A DNA stretch of 64,000 nt from CAYPFY01 sp964410105 (GTDB lineage Bacteria > Bacteroidota > Ignavibacteria > UBA10030 > SZUA-254). Numbering within the stretch: position 1 is the first letter of the stretch; every line of letters begins with the position of its first letter. Positions 49,824-58,843 of the stretch are shown in pieces. The position numbers and the translations under genes are program-made. The DNA lies in NCBI GenBank assembly GCA_964410105.1, contig CAYPFY010000014.1, positions 28,127 to 92,126 on the forward strand, in the 5' to 3' direction. The notes beneath the pieces are model-generated. The model had not been told where the DNA came from. It did no database searches and saw nothing but the letters and a program-made list of their open reading frames with translations.

Positions 49824-52067
49824 ATGATAACTCTATCAAACGATCGGCGGAAATTCCTGGCACGCATGGGAGCCGCGCTCGCGGCTGCCGTCGTCGGAAG
49901 GGACCTCGTCCTACCCCAGCAAAAAAAGGGGAGCCGCCCGGAACTTCCCGCGGCAGCACCCCTGGTTATTCCGCCGGTGGATTTCCGGTTCGCTCCGGCG
50001 AACTGGCAGTCGACATACTGCTTTCCCGATGACCCCGCGAAAAGCCTTGTGGGGAAAAAGGGCGAGCTTCTCTACGGACATCCGGGAGTGAGCGCCGAGT
50101 GGGACGCGTTCAAGCATGTCGTCTCCGTGGGCCTCTCAGGCAGGGAGCCGGGGAAATTTGTGAGCCAGAAGCTCGAAAGCCCCACGATCCCCGTCATCAC
50201 CACGACCCTGGAGTGGGACGACGCCCTGCTCCGCCTGACATCGTTCGCGACCAATGAAAAGGAGGAAGGGCGGATTGACAACCTTCTGATTGAATTCACG
50301 TCCAGAGGCAACGACCTGACGCTTGCTCCCGAGATCCTCATCGAATCGGACGCCGTTTTTTCCCTCTCCTCCGAGGATCCGGGCACCCTGCAGCTGGCGC
50401 CCGAGCCGGGAGTGTTCATGGCCGTGGATTCGCCCGTAAAATTTGTCGGCGAGAAACCGAAGCGCTGTCAGCTGAAACCCGGGACCGCCAAATCCGATAA
50501 GGCCCTTGTGTACTTCGCCCGTTTTCCCCAGGAAAAGCAGGCCAATGTCGACTGCAAAAGAGGGGATGCCGAAGACCTGATGAAGAAATGCAAATCCTTC
50601 TGGCAGTCCTGGAAGCCGACCGGCGGAAAGATCGACTGGCGCCAGAGCGGCGTTTTCGAGAGTTTCAGCGTCGCCTGTTCCCGGAACATCATGGAAGCGC
50701 GCGAGATAAAAAACGGCAAGAAACTGTTTCAGGTCGGCCCCACCTGCTACCGCGGGCTCTGGGTCGTCGACGGCTACTCGCTTCTCGAAGCGGCGCGCTA
50801 CCTCGGGTACGACAAGGAAGCGCAGGAGGGACTCGAGTCGATCTGGGACCGGCAGGCCCCGAACGGTTCGATCACGGCAGGCGGAGGGGAATCGCACTAC
50901 AAGGACTCCGCCGTTGCCGTTTTCACACTCGTTCGCCACGCCGAGCTGACGCAGGACTGGGAGTTTTTCAAGGAGATTTATCCCGACGCATTCCGGGCGA
51001 TCGATTATTTGAAACAGCTCCGCGACGGCGCGAAAGGGAACGGCACGGCAAGCGGGAATTACGGGATCCTCCCCAAGGGATTCGGCGACAGCGGTATCGG
51101 CGGCATCCGGTCTGAATTCACCAACACTCTCTGGACTCTGGTGACGCTCAAGCGACTCGTCGAAGTCACCCGCCGTCTCCAGCTCGACCGGTTCCCCGCC
51201 CTCAACCAGTTTTACGGAGAATTGAGGCAGGCCTTCTACCGGGCCGCCAAGTCCGAAACGCGCACACACCCCGGCGGTTTCACCTATTTGCCGATGCTCA
51301 TGAAGGACGACCCCCAGTGGGCTGAAAAGGATGAACGGAAAAAGCCCCGCCCCCAGGCGGCTCAGATTTATCTCAGCCAGTCGATTTTTCCCGGACTCCT
51401 CTTTCAGAAGGACGACGGCTTCGTCCGCGGCCATATCGAACTGATGAAAGCGGTGACGACTGATGAAGATATTCCGATCGAAACGGGCTGGCTGACCGAC
51501 GATGCCGCCTGGCCCTATAACGCCGCGATCGTCGCCCAGATGTACCTCTGGGCGGGATTGCCCGACCTCGCCCGCAGGACCTTTGTCGGCTTTCTCAATC
51601 ATGCTTCCCCGCTTTATGCATGGCGGGAGGAGCAATCGCTTCTCAAAGCCCCGAAGGCGCAGTACGTCGGGGACATGCCCCACAACTGGGCAAGCGCCGA
51701 ATGCATACGATATCTCCGCCACATGATCATCCTGGAGGATGAGAAGAATCTGCGGCTCTTCGACGGCATCGCGATCCAGGATATTGAGGCCGGGAAGCCG
51801 ATCGGGCTGTCGTACACCCCGACGCGGTGGGGACGCGTCACGGTGACTCTCGAACCGATGGCGGAGAACAGATGGCAGACGAAATTCAAACGGGAGGATT
51901 TCGACGAGAAGACCATGCCGCCTTTGTCTGCGATCGAGATGCCCGCCATCCTCCCCGGTGGATTCGGGCTTGAGAAGCTTACCGGCGCCCGCCGGGCCAT
52001 CAACGGGACCCGCGCTCTCATCCCGGGGACCGTCACCTCGTGGGAATGCACATGGCGCAAGCTCTGA
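49824..52067 (+). CDS. Tat-exported six-hairpin glycoside hydrolase-like protein
   Basis: About 747 aa. A twin-arginine-type signal (NDRRKFLARMGAALAAAVVG) is followed by a beta domain (~50-260) and an (alpha/alpha)6-barrel with CYRGLWVVDGYSLLEAARYLGY, then AAWPYNAAIVAQMYLWAG. Acidic residues in WVVDGYS and GGGESHYKDSA are candidates for catalysis. Such proteins lie in GH15/GH78/GH133-like clans; a specific family cannot be fixed. ATG 49824 places RR at residues 8-9, as expected of Tat; TTG 49788 is an alternative. It opens the carbohydrate locus. Confidence 0.8.
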   Translation: MITLSNDRRKFLARMGAALAAAVVGRDLVLPQQKKGSRPELPAAAPLVIPPVDFRFAPANWQSTYCFPDDPAKSLVGKKGELLYGHPGVSAEWDAFKHVVSVGLSGREPGKFVSQKLESPTIPVITTTLEWDDALLRLTSFATNEKEEGRIDNLLIEFTSRGNDLTLAPEILIESDAVFSLSSEDPGTLQLAPEPGVFMAVDSPVKFVGEKPKRCQLKPGTAKSDKALVYFARFPQEKQANVDCKRGDAEDLMKKCKSFWQSWKPTGGKIDWRQSGVFESFSVACSRNIMEAREIKNGKKLFQVGPTCYRGLWVVDGYSLLEAARYLGYDKEAQEGLESIWDRQAPNGSITAGGGESHYKDSAVAVFTLVRHAELTQDWEFFKEIYPDAFRAIDYLKQLRDGAKGNGTASGNYGILPKGFGDSGIGGIRSEFTNTLWTLVTLKRLVEVTRRLQLDRFPALNQFYGELRQAFYRAAKSETRTHPGGFTYLPMLMKDDPQWAEKDERKKPRPQAAQIYLSQSIFPGLLFQKDDGFVRGHIELMKAVTTDEDIPIETGWLTDDAAWPYNAAIVAQMYLWAGLPDLARRTFVGFLNHASPLYAWREEQSLLKAPKAQYVGDMPHNWASAECIRYLRHMIILEDEKNLRLFDGIAIQDIEAGKPIGLSYTPTRWGRVTVTLEPMAENRWQTKFKREDFDEKTMPPLSAIEMPAILPGGFGLEKLTGARRAINGTRALIPGTVTSWECTWRKL

Positions 52068-52083
52068 CCTCTGGACGCGCCCC

Positions 52084-53280
52084 ATGGAGCTTATCGCCGA
52101 TGCTATCGAACGTTATCGCCGCCGTTATGGAAGCGAACCTGAAATCGTGGCGACGGCGCCGGGCCGTGTCAATCTCATCGGCGAGCATACAGATTATAAC
52201 GGAGGATTCGTGCTGCCGATTGCCATCGACCGGAAGATCGTCATCGCGGCCGGCCCCCGGCCCGACCGCCTGCTGAATCTCCACGCCGCCGACCTGCAAT
52301 CGTCGGCGAGCATACCCCTTGGTGCCGCGTTCGATCCCGACCGCCTGTGGTCCAATTACCCCGCCGGAGTGGCGAGCGTTCTCGAAAGCCACGGCCACTC
52401 CCTGGGAGGCGCCAACCTCTGCATCCGAGGCGATATACCGGTGGCCTCCGGGCTCAGCTCTTCGGCCGCGCTCGAAGTGGCTACGGCTGTCGCTCTCACC
52501 CGGCTGAACGGACTACCCCTCACGGTCGGCGAGATCATCGCCTATTCGTGCGAAGCGGAGTCGGAATTCGTCGGCGTCGGTTGCGGCATCATGGACCAGT
52601 TCGTCTCCGTGCGGGGCAGGAGCAATCATGCACTTTTTCTCGACTGCCAGACCCTCGACTATGAACAGGTGCCCTTCCCTCGCGGCGCCCAGCTCATAGT
52701 GTGCGACACCGGCGTGAGGAGGGAAGTGTCCCGCACGGCCTACAACCAGCGACGATCTGAGTGCGGAGAAGCCGTTCGCCAGATCAGGAAAAACCTGGGA
52801 GACATCCTGTCTCTGCGCGACCTTTCGGCCGAGCTTTTTCGATCGGTCGAAAACCGCCTGAACCCCCTCGCCCGGAGACGGGCGCGCCACGTCGTGATGG
52901 AAAATGACCGCGTGGTGCGGTTCGTCGCCGCCATGAAAGGAGGAGATCTGCCGGAGATGGGCCGCCTTATGACTCTCTCACACATCAGCCTGAGGGATGA
53001 CTTTGAGGTGAGCTGTCCCGAGCTCGATGCATTCGTCGAAATCGCCAACGGGACCGACGGCGTCTTCGGCGCACGCATGACAGGCGCAGGATTCGGAGGC
53101 TGCGCAGTCTGCCTCGTGGGTGAAAAGTTCATTGACGATCTCGTTGAAAAAGTGAAAACCGAATTTCATCGCCACGCGGGCCGATCTTTCGCCATTTACC
53201 TGACAACGCCCTCGTCAGGAGCAGCGATCCATTCGCCGGCCCGTTCCCCGGTCCCAGAGAGCGTCTGCCCTCCGGGATGA
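52084..53280 (+). CDS. galK: Galactokinase
   Basis: Phosphorylates galactose (GHMP kinase family), 398 aa. The galactokinase signature PGRVNLIGEHTDYNGGFVLP, the ATP-binding PVASGLSSSAALEVATA, and GAGFGGCAVCLV are all present. ATG 52084 is used, because the frame upstream overlaps the GH gene without homology. It overlaps the next gene by 4 nt (ATGA). The presence of galK implies that the locus releases galactose or a galactose-containing sugar; no galT/galE is in the window. Confidence 0.95.
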   Translation: MELIADAIERYRRRYGSEPEIVATAPGRVNLIGEHTDYNGGFVLPIAIDRKIVIAAGPRPDRLLNLHAADLQSSASIPLGAAFDPDRLWSNYPAGVASVLESHGHSLGGANLCIRGDIPVASGLSSSAALEVATAVALTRLNGLPLTVGEIIAYSCEAESEFVGVGCGIMDQFVSVRGRSNHALFLDCQTLDYEQVPFPRGAQLIVCDTGVRREVSRTAYNQRRSECGEAVRQIRKNLGDILSLRDLSAELFRSVENRLNPLARRRARHVVMENDRVVRFVAAMKGGDLPEMGRLMTLSHISLRDDFEVSCPELDAFVEIANGTDGVFGARMTGAGFGGCAVCLVGEKFIDDLVEKVKTEFHRHAGRSFAIYLTTPSSGAAIHSPARSPVPESVCPPG

Positions 53281-55502
53281 GAAGCTTTCTCATCAGCGTG
53301 ATTCTGCTCGCGAACGCGGCATCCGCGCAGGTCACACTCCGTCTCGTCGACTGGGCCGACCTCGACGAGATGCCCTCGGACAAAGCCGCCATTGCAGCTT
53401 TCCGGGAAAAATATCCGGGCATCGACGTCCTCTACGAGCCGAACCCGGGTCATCAGTATGAAGAAAAAATCCTGACGGGACTCGCCGCCGGCGAGCCGCC
53501 CGATGTGTTCCTCCTCGATTCGAAACTGATTCCAACCTTCACGGACAAAGCCGCCCTACTCGACCTTACGCCGTATCTTGCAAAACTGAAGATCGATACT
53601 TCCGAGTGGTTTTCCTCGGCGGTCGATATCGCCCGCCGGGGAGCGGCGCTCTATGCGTTTCCGAAGGGATTCTCACCGCTCGTCGTCTACTACAACAGGA
53701 AGATCTTCCGCGAAGCGGGCGTCGAGCCTCCGTCCGGATCCTGGACGTGGGACGAGTACCTCAGCACGGCGCGTCGCCTCACACGGACAGGCCCCTCGTT
53801 GTACGGGACCGCGATGACCAACTACTATGCCTACTGGATCCCCTGGGTCTGGAGCTCAGGCGGGGATGTCGTCGATCCAGGCGGGACCGCCGCCAGCGGT
53901 TACTTCAATTCTCCCCGGACGGAAGAGGCGCTCGAGTTTCTCATAAAACTGAGATGGGAAGGCCTCGCCCCCGACGCGGGGAGCTGGGTTCAGTCCGAAA
54001 AGACCGGGACAAACTCGGCCCTGTTTGCGAGCGGAAAGATCGCCATGATCGTCGACGGCCACTGGCGCATGCCGAAGTTTCTGAAGCTGAGCGAAGCGGG
54101 GGGCGAGCTCGAGCTCGGGGTCGCGCCCTTTCCCAGCCACCCCGGGGGACGCAAAACGAACGTCCTCTACGAATCGGGATGGTGCGTTCCGGTGAACGCC
54201 AGGCACGTCGAAGAGGCTGTCCTATTGGCCGGATTCATGGCGGGTGAAACCTCCTGCCGCATCCGTTCGGCCGGAGGACTCGAGCTGCCCGCCAACCGCG
54301 CGGCTGCATCGGATCTCGCCCGAAACGACCGGACAGGTCGCGAAAAGGTTTTCATCGATGAAATCCCATCCTGCCGACAGCCATGGGGGTCGCTGATCGA
54401 ACGGTTCAGCGAGCTGGAGTGGACATTCCAGGATGCCGTCGACGACATCATGCTGAACCACCAGCCGGTTCACGCAACTCTGACGCGCTATGCCGAGCGG
54501 GCCGACCGTGAGCTGGCCGCAATCCGGACTCACCGCCCGGAAAAATTTTCGCCGATCAGCCAGCATAGCGAGATCATTTTCGCCCTGCTGGGAGTCTCTG
54601 CCCTCACCCTCCTCGCGTGTGCTCTCCTCTATCTCAGGGAGAGAAAAGGAGGGACGATTCGCGCCTTCGCCTTTCTCCTCCCATCGCTGATTCATCTTGT
54701 CGTATTCATCGGGACCCCGATTCTCTTTGCCGCCTACCTGAGCGTTCGGCGGTGGGATCTTGTGGCGTCCGAACAGCCTTTCATCGGCCTCGAAAACTTC
54801 CGGGAAATTTTTTCCGACCCGACCTTCTGGAACGCCCTCAGGAACACTTTTCTCTACACCCTGAACGTGCCCATCGGGATGGCCGCGGCGCTGGCAGTTG
54901 CCCTGGCCTTGCAGAACCGGCTCGGCTCCGCCGGGCTGCTTCGCACGCTTTTCTTCCTTCCGAGCGTCACCTCATTCGTTGCCGTCGCGCTCGTCTGGAT
55001 GTGGATCTATCATCCCTCCTTCGGCGCCGCAAACTACCTCCTGAGTAGTCTCGGATTCCCACCCCTTCAATGGCTCAATTCGTCCGGGACGGCCATGGTC
55101 TCCCTCCTGATTTTCAGCATCTGGCTCGGAATCGGATACCAAATGGTCATTTTCCTGGCAGGCCTTCAGGCGATTCCTGAGACACTTTACGATGCCGCCC
55201 GGATCGACGGAGCCTCCGGATTTCGCCGTTTTATGCATATCACACTCCCCTTGCTTAACCCTACCACGTTCTTTATCCTTGTAACATCGTGCATCGGCTC
55301 GTTTCAGGTTTTTACAACTGTTTATGTCATGACAGCTGGCGGGCCGGTGAGAAGCACAGACGTCATCGTCTATCATATTTACGAGGCGGCCTGGGAACAG
55401 CTCAGGATGGGCTATGCCGCGGCGATGTCGTGGGTGCTCTTTTTTATAATTATGATCGCCACATGGGTCCAGTTCAGGTTGATGGGGAAAGAGATGGACT
55501 AA
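53277..55502 (+). CDS. Fusion of an ABC sugar-binding protein and a MalF-type permease
   Basis: 741 aa with two normally separate subunits in one chain. A signal peptide (1-17) precedes a family-1 solute-binding domain (~18-425: FREKYPGIDVLYEPNPGHQYEEKI and following). A membrane helix at ~434-453 ends at the positive RERKGG, and a MalF/UgpA-type permease domain follows (~462-735) with the ATPase-coupling EAA loop, YDAARIDGASGFRRFMHITLP, at ~638-658. The topology is consistent: domain in the periplasm, helix inwards, then the permease. The partner permease is at 58844; no ATPase gene is in the window. Confidence 0.88.
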   Translation: MRSFLISVILLANAASAQVTLRLVDWADLDEMPSDKAAIAAFREKYPGIDVLYEPNPGHQYEEKILTGLAAGEPPDVFLLDSKLIPTFTDKAALLDLTPYLAKLKIDTSEWFSSAVDIARRGAALYAFPKGFSPLVVYYNRKIFREAGVEPPSGSWTWDEYLSTARRLTRTGPSLYGTAMTNYYAYWIPWVWSSGGDVVDPGGTAASGYFNSPRTEEALEFLIKLRWEGLAPDAGSWVQSEKTGTNSALFASGKIAMIVDGHWRMPKFLKLSEAGGELELGVAPFPSHPGGRKTNVLYESGWCVPVNARHVEEAVLLAGFMAGETSCRIRSAGGLELPANRAAASDLARNDRTGREKVFIDEIPSCRQPWGSLIERFSELEWTFQDAVDDIMLNHQPVHATLTRYAERADRELAAIRTHRPEKFSPISQHSEIIFALLGVSALTLLACALLYLRERKGGTIRAFAFLLPSLIHLVVFIGTPILFAAYLSVRRWDLVASEQPFIGLENFREIFSDPTFWNALRNTFLYTLNVPIGMAAALAVALALQNRLGSAGLLRTLFFLPSVTSFVAVALVWMWIYHPSFGAANYLLSSLGFPPLQWLNSSGTAMVSLLIFSIWLGIGYQMVIFLAGLQAIPETLYDAARIDGASGFRRFMHITLPLLNPTTFFILVTSCIGSFQVFTTVYVMTAGGPVRSTDVIVYHIYEAAWEQLRMGYAAAMSWVLFFIIMIATWVQFRLMGKEMD

Positions 55503-58500
55503 AAAAACCGGGGGTTCTGTTCCTCGCTTTCCTGTTATCCCTCCTTCCGTCAGCCCGGGCCGCATCAGCCCACGAAAGCCCAACCAAGCCTATAACACAA
55601 TACAGCCTCGATTCCTGGCAGGTGGAGGACGGACTTCCGCAAAACTCTGTTTCTTCCGTCGTCCAGACAAAAGAGGGATATCTCTGGCTCGGGACGCTCG
55701 AAGGGCTTGTCAGATTCGACGGGGCCGAATTCACTGTCTTTGATGAGCGCAATACCCCCGCATTCAGATCCGACCGGATCCTTTCGCTCTTCGTCGATCG
55801 AGAGGGGACGCTCTGGATCGGGACCGAAGACGGCGGACTTGTGAACTGCAGACTGGGACAGTTCACCTATGCAGAACTACCCGAAGGACCGCCCTATAAC
55901 GGCGTGACCGGCATATGCCAGGACTCGCATGGCACGCTCTGGGTGGGTACCTCGCAGGGGGGCCTCTATACATCCGCGGGAGGGACATCTTTCCGCCGGT
56001 ATGCCCTCCCCGGTATTCTGGGAAATAGTATCACCGCACTCTGCGTCGATGGGGAGGGGGATGTCTGGGCCGGCACAGATGATGGGGCCCTCCATCTGGC
56101 GAAAAGCTGGTCCTCCCTCACGGTCAAGCAGGGACTTCCTAGTAATCGCGTTGTCTCGCTTTGCCCCGATCCCTCAAATCCCGCAGGCGTCTGGGTGGGG
56201 ACGAGCCGAGGGCTGAGCCGCTTTGACGGGAAATCAGTGAGGACGATGACCGCTGCAAGCGGCCTGACGAATAACTTCATCTGGTCGCTTCGCACGCTCC
56301 GGGATGGGAGCGTCCTCGCCGGGACTCAGGGAGGCGGCCTGAATCTGATCCGGAACTGGACGGTGACCTCGTTCGGTACGAAGGACGGGCTCACGAACGA
56401 TTTTGTGTGGTCGATCTTCGAGGATGCGGAGCGAAATATCTGGATCGGAACGAACGGCGGCGGGCTTAACAGGCTCACGAACGGCTCCTTCACCTCGTTC
56501 ACCGAGCGGGAAGGGCTCTCGAATAACTTTGTCTGGTCGATCTGCGAAGATCCGCGCGGGGGGATCTGGGCGGGGACCTATATGGGGCTGAATTACATCT
56601 CGAACGGGGTTTTCCGGAGATACAGCACCGGGGACGGGCTCCCGAATAATTTTGTCTGGTCCGTCTATGCGGACAGCAAAGGAAATGTCTGGGCTGGAAC
56701 CGCAGACGGGCTCGGAAAACTCCGGGATGGCCGATGGACTACGTATTCGACCGCGAACGGGCTTGGGAGCAGCGTGATACGCGCGCTCTGCGAAACGAAG
56801 AGGGGGGATATCTGGATCGGAACAACAGGGGGACTGAGCCGCTACCGCGACGGGTCTTTCGTCTCCTACGGGACCCGCGCCGGCCTCTCGAGCGACCTCG
56901 TCATGGCTCTCCTGGAAGGGAACGACGGCGCACTCTGGATAGGGACGGCGGCAGGCCTGGACAGGATGAAGGACGGGAAGATTGAACAGATCGGGGATGG
57001 GAATTCTCCCGTGATCATACGCAGCATTTATCAGGATGCCGGGCACAACCTCTGGGTCGGGACTCAGGGCGCGGGGCTGGAACTCTACCGGGAGGGGAAG
57101 ACATTCAGGTTTACGACGAGGAACGGACTCCTGGACGACGTCATCTCTGAGATTCTGGAAGATGCGCACGGAAACCTCTGGATGAGCTGCAATAACGGAG
57201 TGTTCTGCGTCCGCAAAGAGGAGCTTTTCGCCGTCGCAGGCGGACAGGGTGTCGCCCTCGCTCCGGTGGCCTACGGCCGGGCCGACGGCATGATGAGCCG
57301 TGAATGCAACGGCAGCTCCCAGCCCGCCGGGTGCCGCACCCGGGACGGCAAGATGTGGTTCCCGACCATTCGGGGAATCGCCATGGTTGACCCGGCCGGG
57401 CTCCGGATCAATCAGGTGCCTCCCCCGGTCATCATCGAGCGGGTGAGCGTAGACCATGCGGCGAAGAACGTTTTTGCGCCGGTCGAGGCGCCGCCCGGCA
57501 GCGGAAACCTTCAGATCCATTATACCGGGCTGAGCTTCATCGCCCCCGAGCGAATGCAGTTCAAGTATATGCTCGAGGGGTTCGATGAGGATTGGGTCCA
57601 GGCCGGAGGCCGTCGGGACGCTTATTACACGAATCTTCCCCCCGCACGTTATACGTTCCGGGTCAAGGCATGCAATAACGACGGGGTCTGGAATGAATCG
57701 GGCGATCTTATCCGTATCGACCTCCGTCCCCACTATTACCAGAGAAGCTGGTTTCAAATCCTCTGCGGCCTGGCAGTGCTGTCGCTCGGGTTTGGCGCAT
57801 ACCGCTATAGGACCCGCCGTATGCGGGCACGCGAGTCTAAACTGGTCTCCCTCGTCGTCGAACGGACAAAACATCTTCAGGAGGAGAAAGAGATCGCCGA
57901 GAGCGCCCGGACAGAATCCGAGCGGCAGCGTGAAATCGCCCAGGAAGCGAACAAGGTAAAAACAGAACTCCTCAATATTGCCGCCCACGACCTGAAGAGC
58001 CCCCTCGTATCGATCAAGATGCTCGCCAAGATCATCATAGAAGAGGCGAAAGGGACCGGTCCCCTCGCCGATTTCGCTTCAGACATCTTCTCCTCTGCAC
58101 AGAGAATGCACGGCCTTGTGAGCGAGCTCCTGGAATCGGCCTGGATCGAAAGCGGTAACCTCGCGCTCAAGAGAAAACATGTCGACCTCTCCCGGCTGGC
58201 CGATCTGGTCGTCATGGACAACCAGGTCACCGCGGCTCAGAAAGGACAAAGAATTGTCTTCACCCCCCAGACCGGCTGTATCGTCGTTGGTGATGAAGAG
58301 CGTCTGCGCGAGGCTTTTGACAACCTCGTCAGCAACGCGATAAAATACTCACCGCTTGAAAAAGTGATCCTCGTCGACCTCAAGGACTGCAGGCATTCGA
58401 TCCGCCTTGAGGTCCGGGATGAGGGACCCGGATTGACCGAGGAGGATAAGCAGCGCGTCTTTGGAAAATTCCAGAAATTGAGCGCCGCCCCGACCGGCGG

Positions 58501-58633
58501 GGAGGCTTCGACCGGGCTCGGCCTCTCCATCGTCAAACAGCTCATCGAGGCGCACGACGGGCGCGTCGGAGTGGAGAGCGCCTACGGTGAGGGGAGCACT
58601 TTTATTGTGGAACTCCCCAAAGCCGAGATGTAA
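55463..58633 (+). CDS. Two-component sensor histidine kinase with Reg_prop beta-propellers
   Basis: About 1056 aa. Signal peptide, then roughly fourteen Reg_prop repeats (residues ~30-690, with repeated NLWIGT/IWAGTYMGL/FVWSI patterns) forming periplasmic propellers, a Y_Y_Y domain (~690-755), one membrane helix (~765-783), a coiled-coil, HisKA with the phospho-acceptor His 842 (AHDLKSPLVSIKML), and an HATPase with DNLVSNAIKYSP and RDEGPGLTEEDKQRVFGKF, then GLGLSIVKQLIEAHDG. There is no receiver or DNA-binding domain, and no response regulator next door. It overlaps the fusion gene by 40 nt at its start (ATG 55463, without a clear Shine-Dalgarno). Confidence 0.88.
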   Translation: MGPVQVDGERDGLKKPGVLFLAFLLSLLPSARAASAHESPTKPITQYSLDSWQVEDGLPQNSVSSVVQTKEGYLWLGTLEGLVRFDGAEFTVFDERNTPAFRSDRILSLFVDREGTLWIGTEDGGLVNCRLGQFTYAELPEGPPYNGVTGICQDSHGTLWVGTSQGGLYTSAGGTSFRRYALPGILGNSITALCVDGEGDVWAGTDDGALHLAKSWSSLTVKQGLPSNRVVSLCPDPSNPAGVWVGTSRGLSRFDGKSVRTMTAASGLTNNFIWSLRTLRDGSVLAGTQGGGLNLIRNWTVTSFGTKDGLTNDFVWSIFEDAERNIWIGTNGGGLNRLTNGSFTSFTEREGLSNNFVWSICEDPRGGIWAGTYMGLNYISNGVFRRYSTGDGLPNNFVWSVYADSKGNVWAGTADGLGKLRDGRWTTYSTANGLGSSVIRALCETKRGDIWIGTTGGLSRYRDGSFVSYGTRAGLSSDLVMALLEGNDGALWIGTAAGLDRMKDGKIEQIGDGNSPVIIRSIYQDAGHNLWVGTQGAGLELYREGKTFRFTTRNGLLDDVISEILEDAHGNLWMSCNNGVFCVRKEELFAVAGGQGVALAPVAYGRADGMMSRECNGSSQPAGCRTRDGKMWFPTIRGIAMVDPAGLRINQVPPPVIIERVSVDHAAKNVFAPVEAPPGSGNLQIHYTGLSFIAPERMQFKYMLEGFDEDWVQAGGRRDAYYTNLPPARYTFRVKACNNDGVWNESGDLIRIDLRPHYYQRSWFQILCGLAVLSLGFGAYRYRTRRMRARESKLVSLVVERTKHLQEEKEIAESARTESERQREIAQEANKVKTELLNIAAHDLKSPLVSIKMLAKIIIEEAKGTGPLADFASDIFSSAQRMHGLVSELLESAWIESGNLALKRKHVDLSRLADLVVMDNQVTAAQKGQRIVFTPQTGCIVVGDEERLREAFDNLVSNAIKYSPLEKVILVDLKDCRHSIRLEVRDEGPGLTEEDKQRVFGKFQKLSAAPTGGEASTGLGLSIVKQLIEAHDGRVGVESAYGEGSTFIVELPKAEM

Positions 58634-58717
58634 TCCCCGGCGAACCGGGCTCCGGCAACTCGATTTCCCCCGGGGGCAAGGTCTCCTTGGCTAGGGGGGA
58701 CCCTAAGGTCGAACTTA

Positions 58718-58761
58718 CTGACATTTCTATCGAGTCGAACACCTGACATTTTTAAAGAGTC
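58718..58761 (+). repeat. Two direct 19-bp repeats
   Basis: CTGACATTTCTATCGAGTC (58718-58736) and CTGACATTTTTAAAGAGTC (58743-58761) agree at most positions, with a 25-nt period. They lie in the 210-nt gap before the MalG-type permease, 34 nt upstream of its -33 box. They may be binding sites of a regulator or part of an old IS end. The rest of the gap (58634-58717) has only GC-rich palindromes (CCCGG-CGAA-CCGGG; CCCCCGGGGG). Confidence 0.6.
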
Positions 58762-58794
58762 ATTACACAGGGTATCGGGCGGTCCACGGGTGAA

Positions 58795-58825
58795 TTGACT
58801 TGCCGCGAAAATTCACGTACATTTG
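58795..58825 (+). promoter_or_regulatory. FCB-type promoter for the MalG-type permease
   Basis: TTG at 58795-58797, 20-nt spacer and a perfect TACATTTG at 58818-58825, 18 nt before the ATG of the permease. So the second permease can be expressed apart from the fusion gene upstream. Confidence 0.8.
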
Positions 58826-58843
58826 GCCTGACCTGAGAACCGA

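Noticed and set aside
50136..52085. A 649-codon frame antisense to the Tat-exported glycosidase
   Set aside because: Same composition artefact; no ribosome-binding site, no homology that I can recognise.
56234..57988. A 584-codon frame antisense to the sensor kinase
   Set aside because: Mirrors the periodic Reg_prop repeats on the coding strand; repeats in its translation are a by-product of these.
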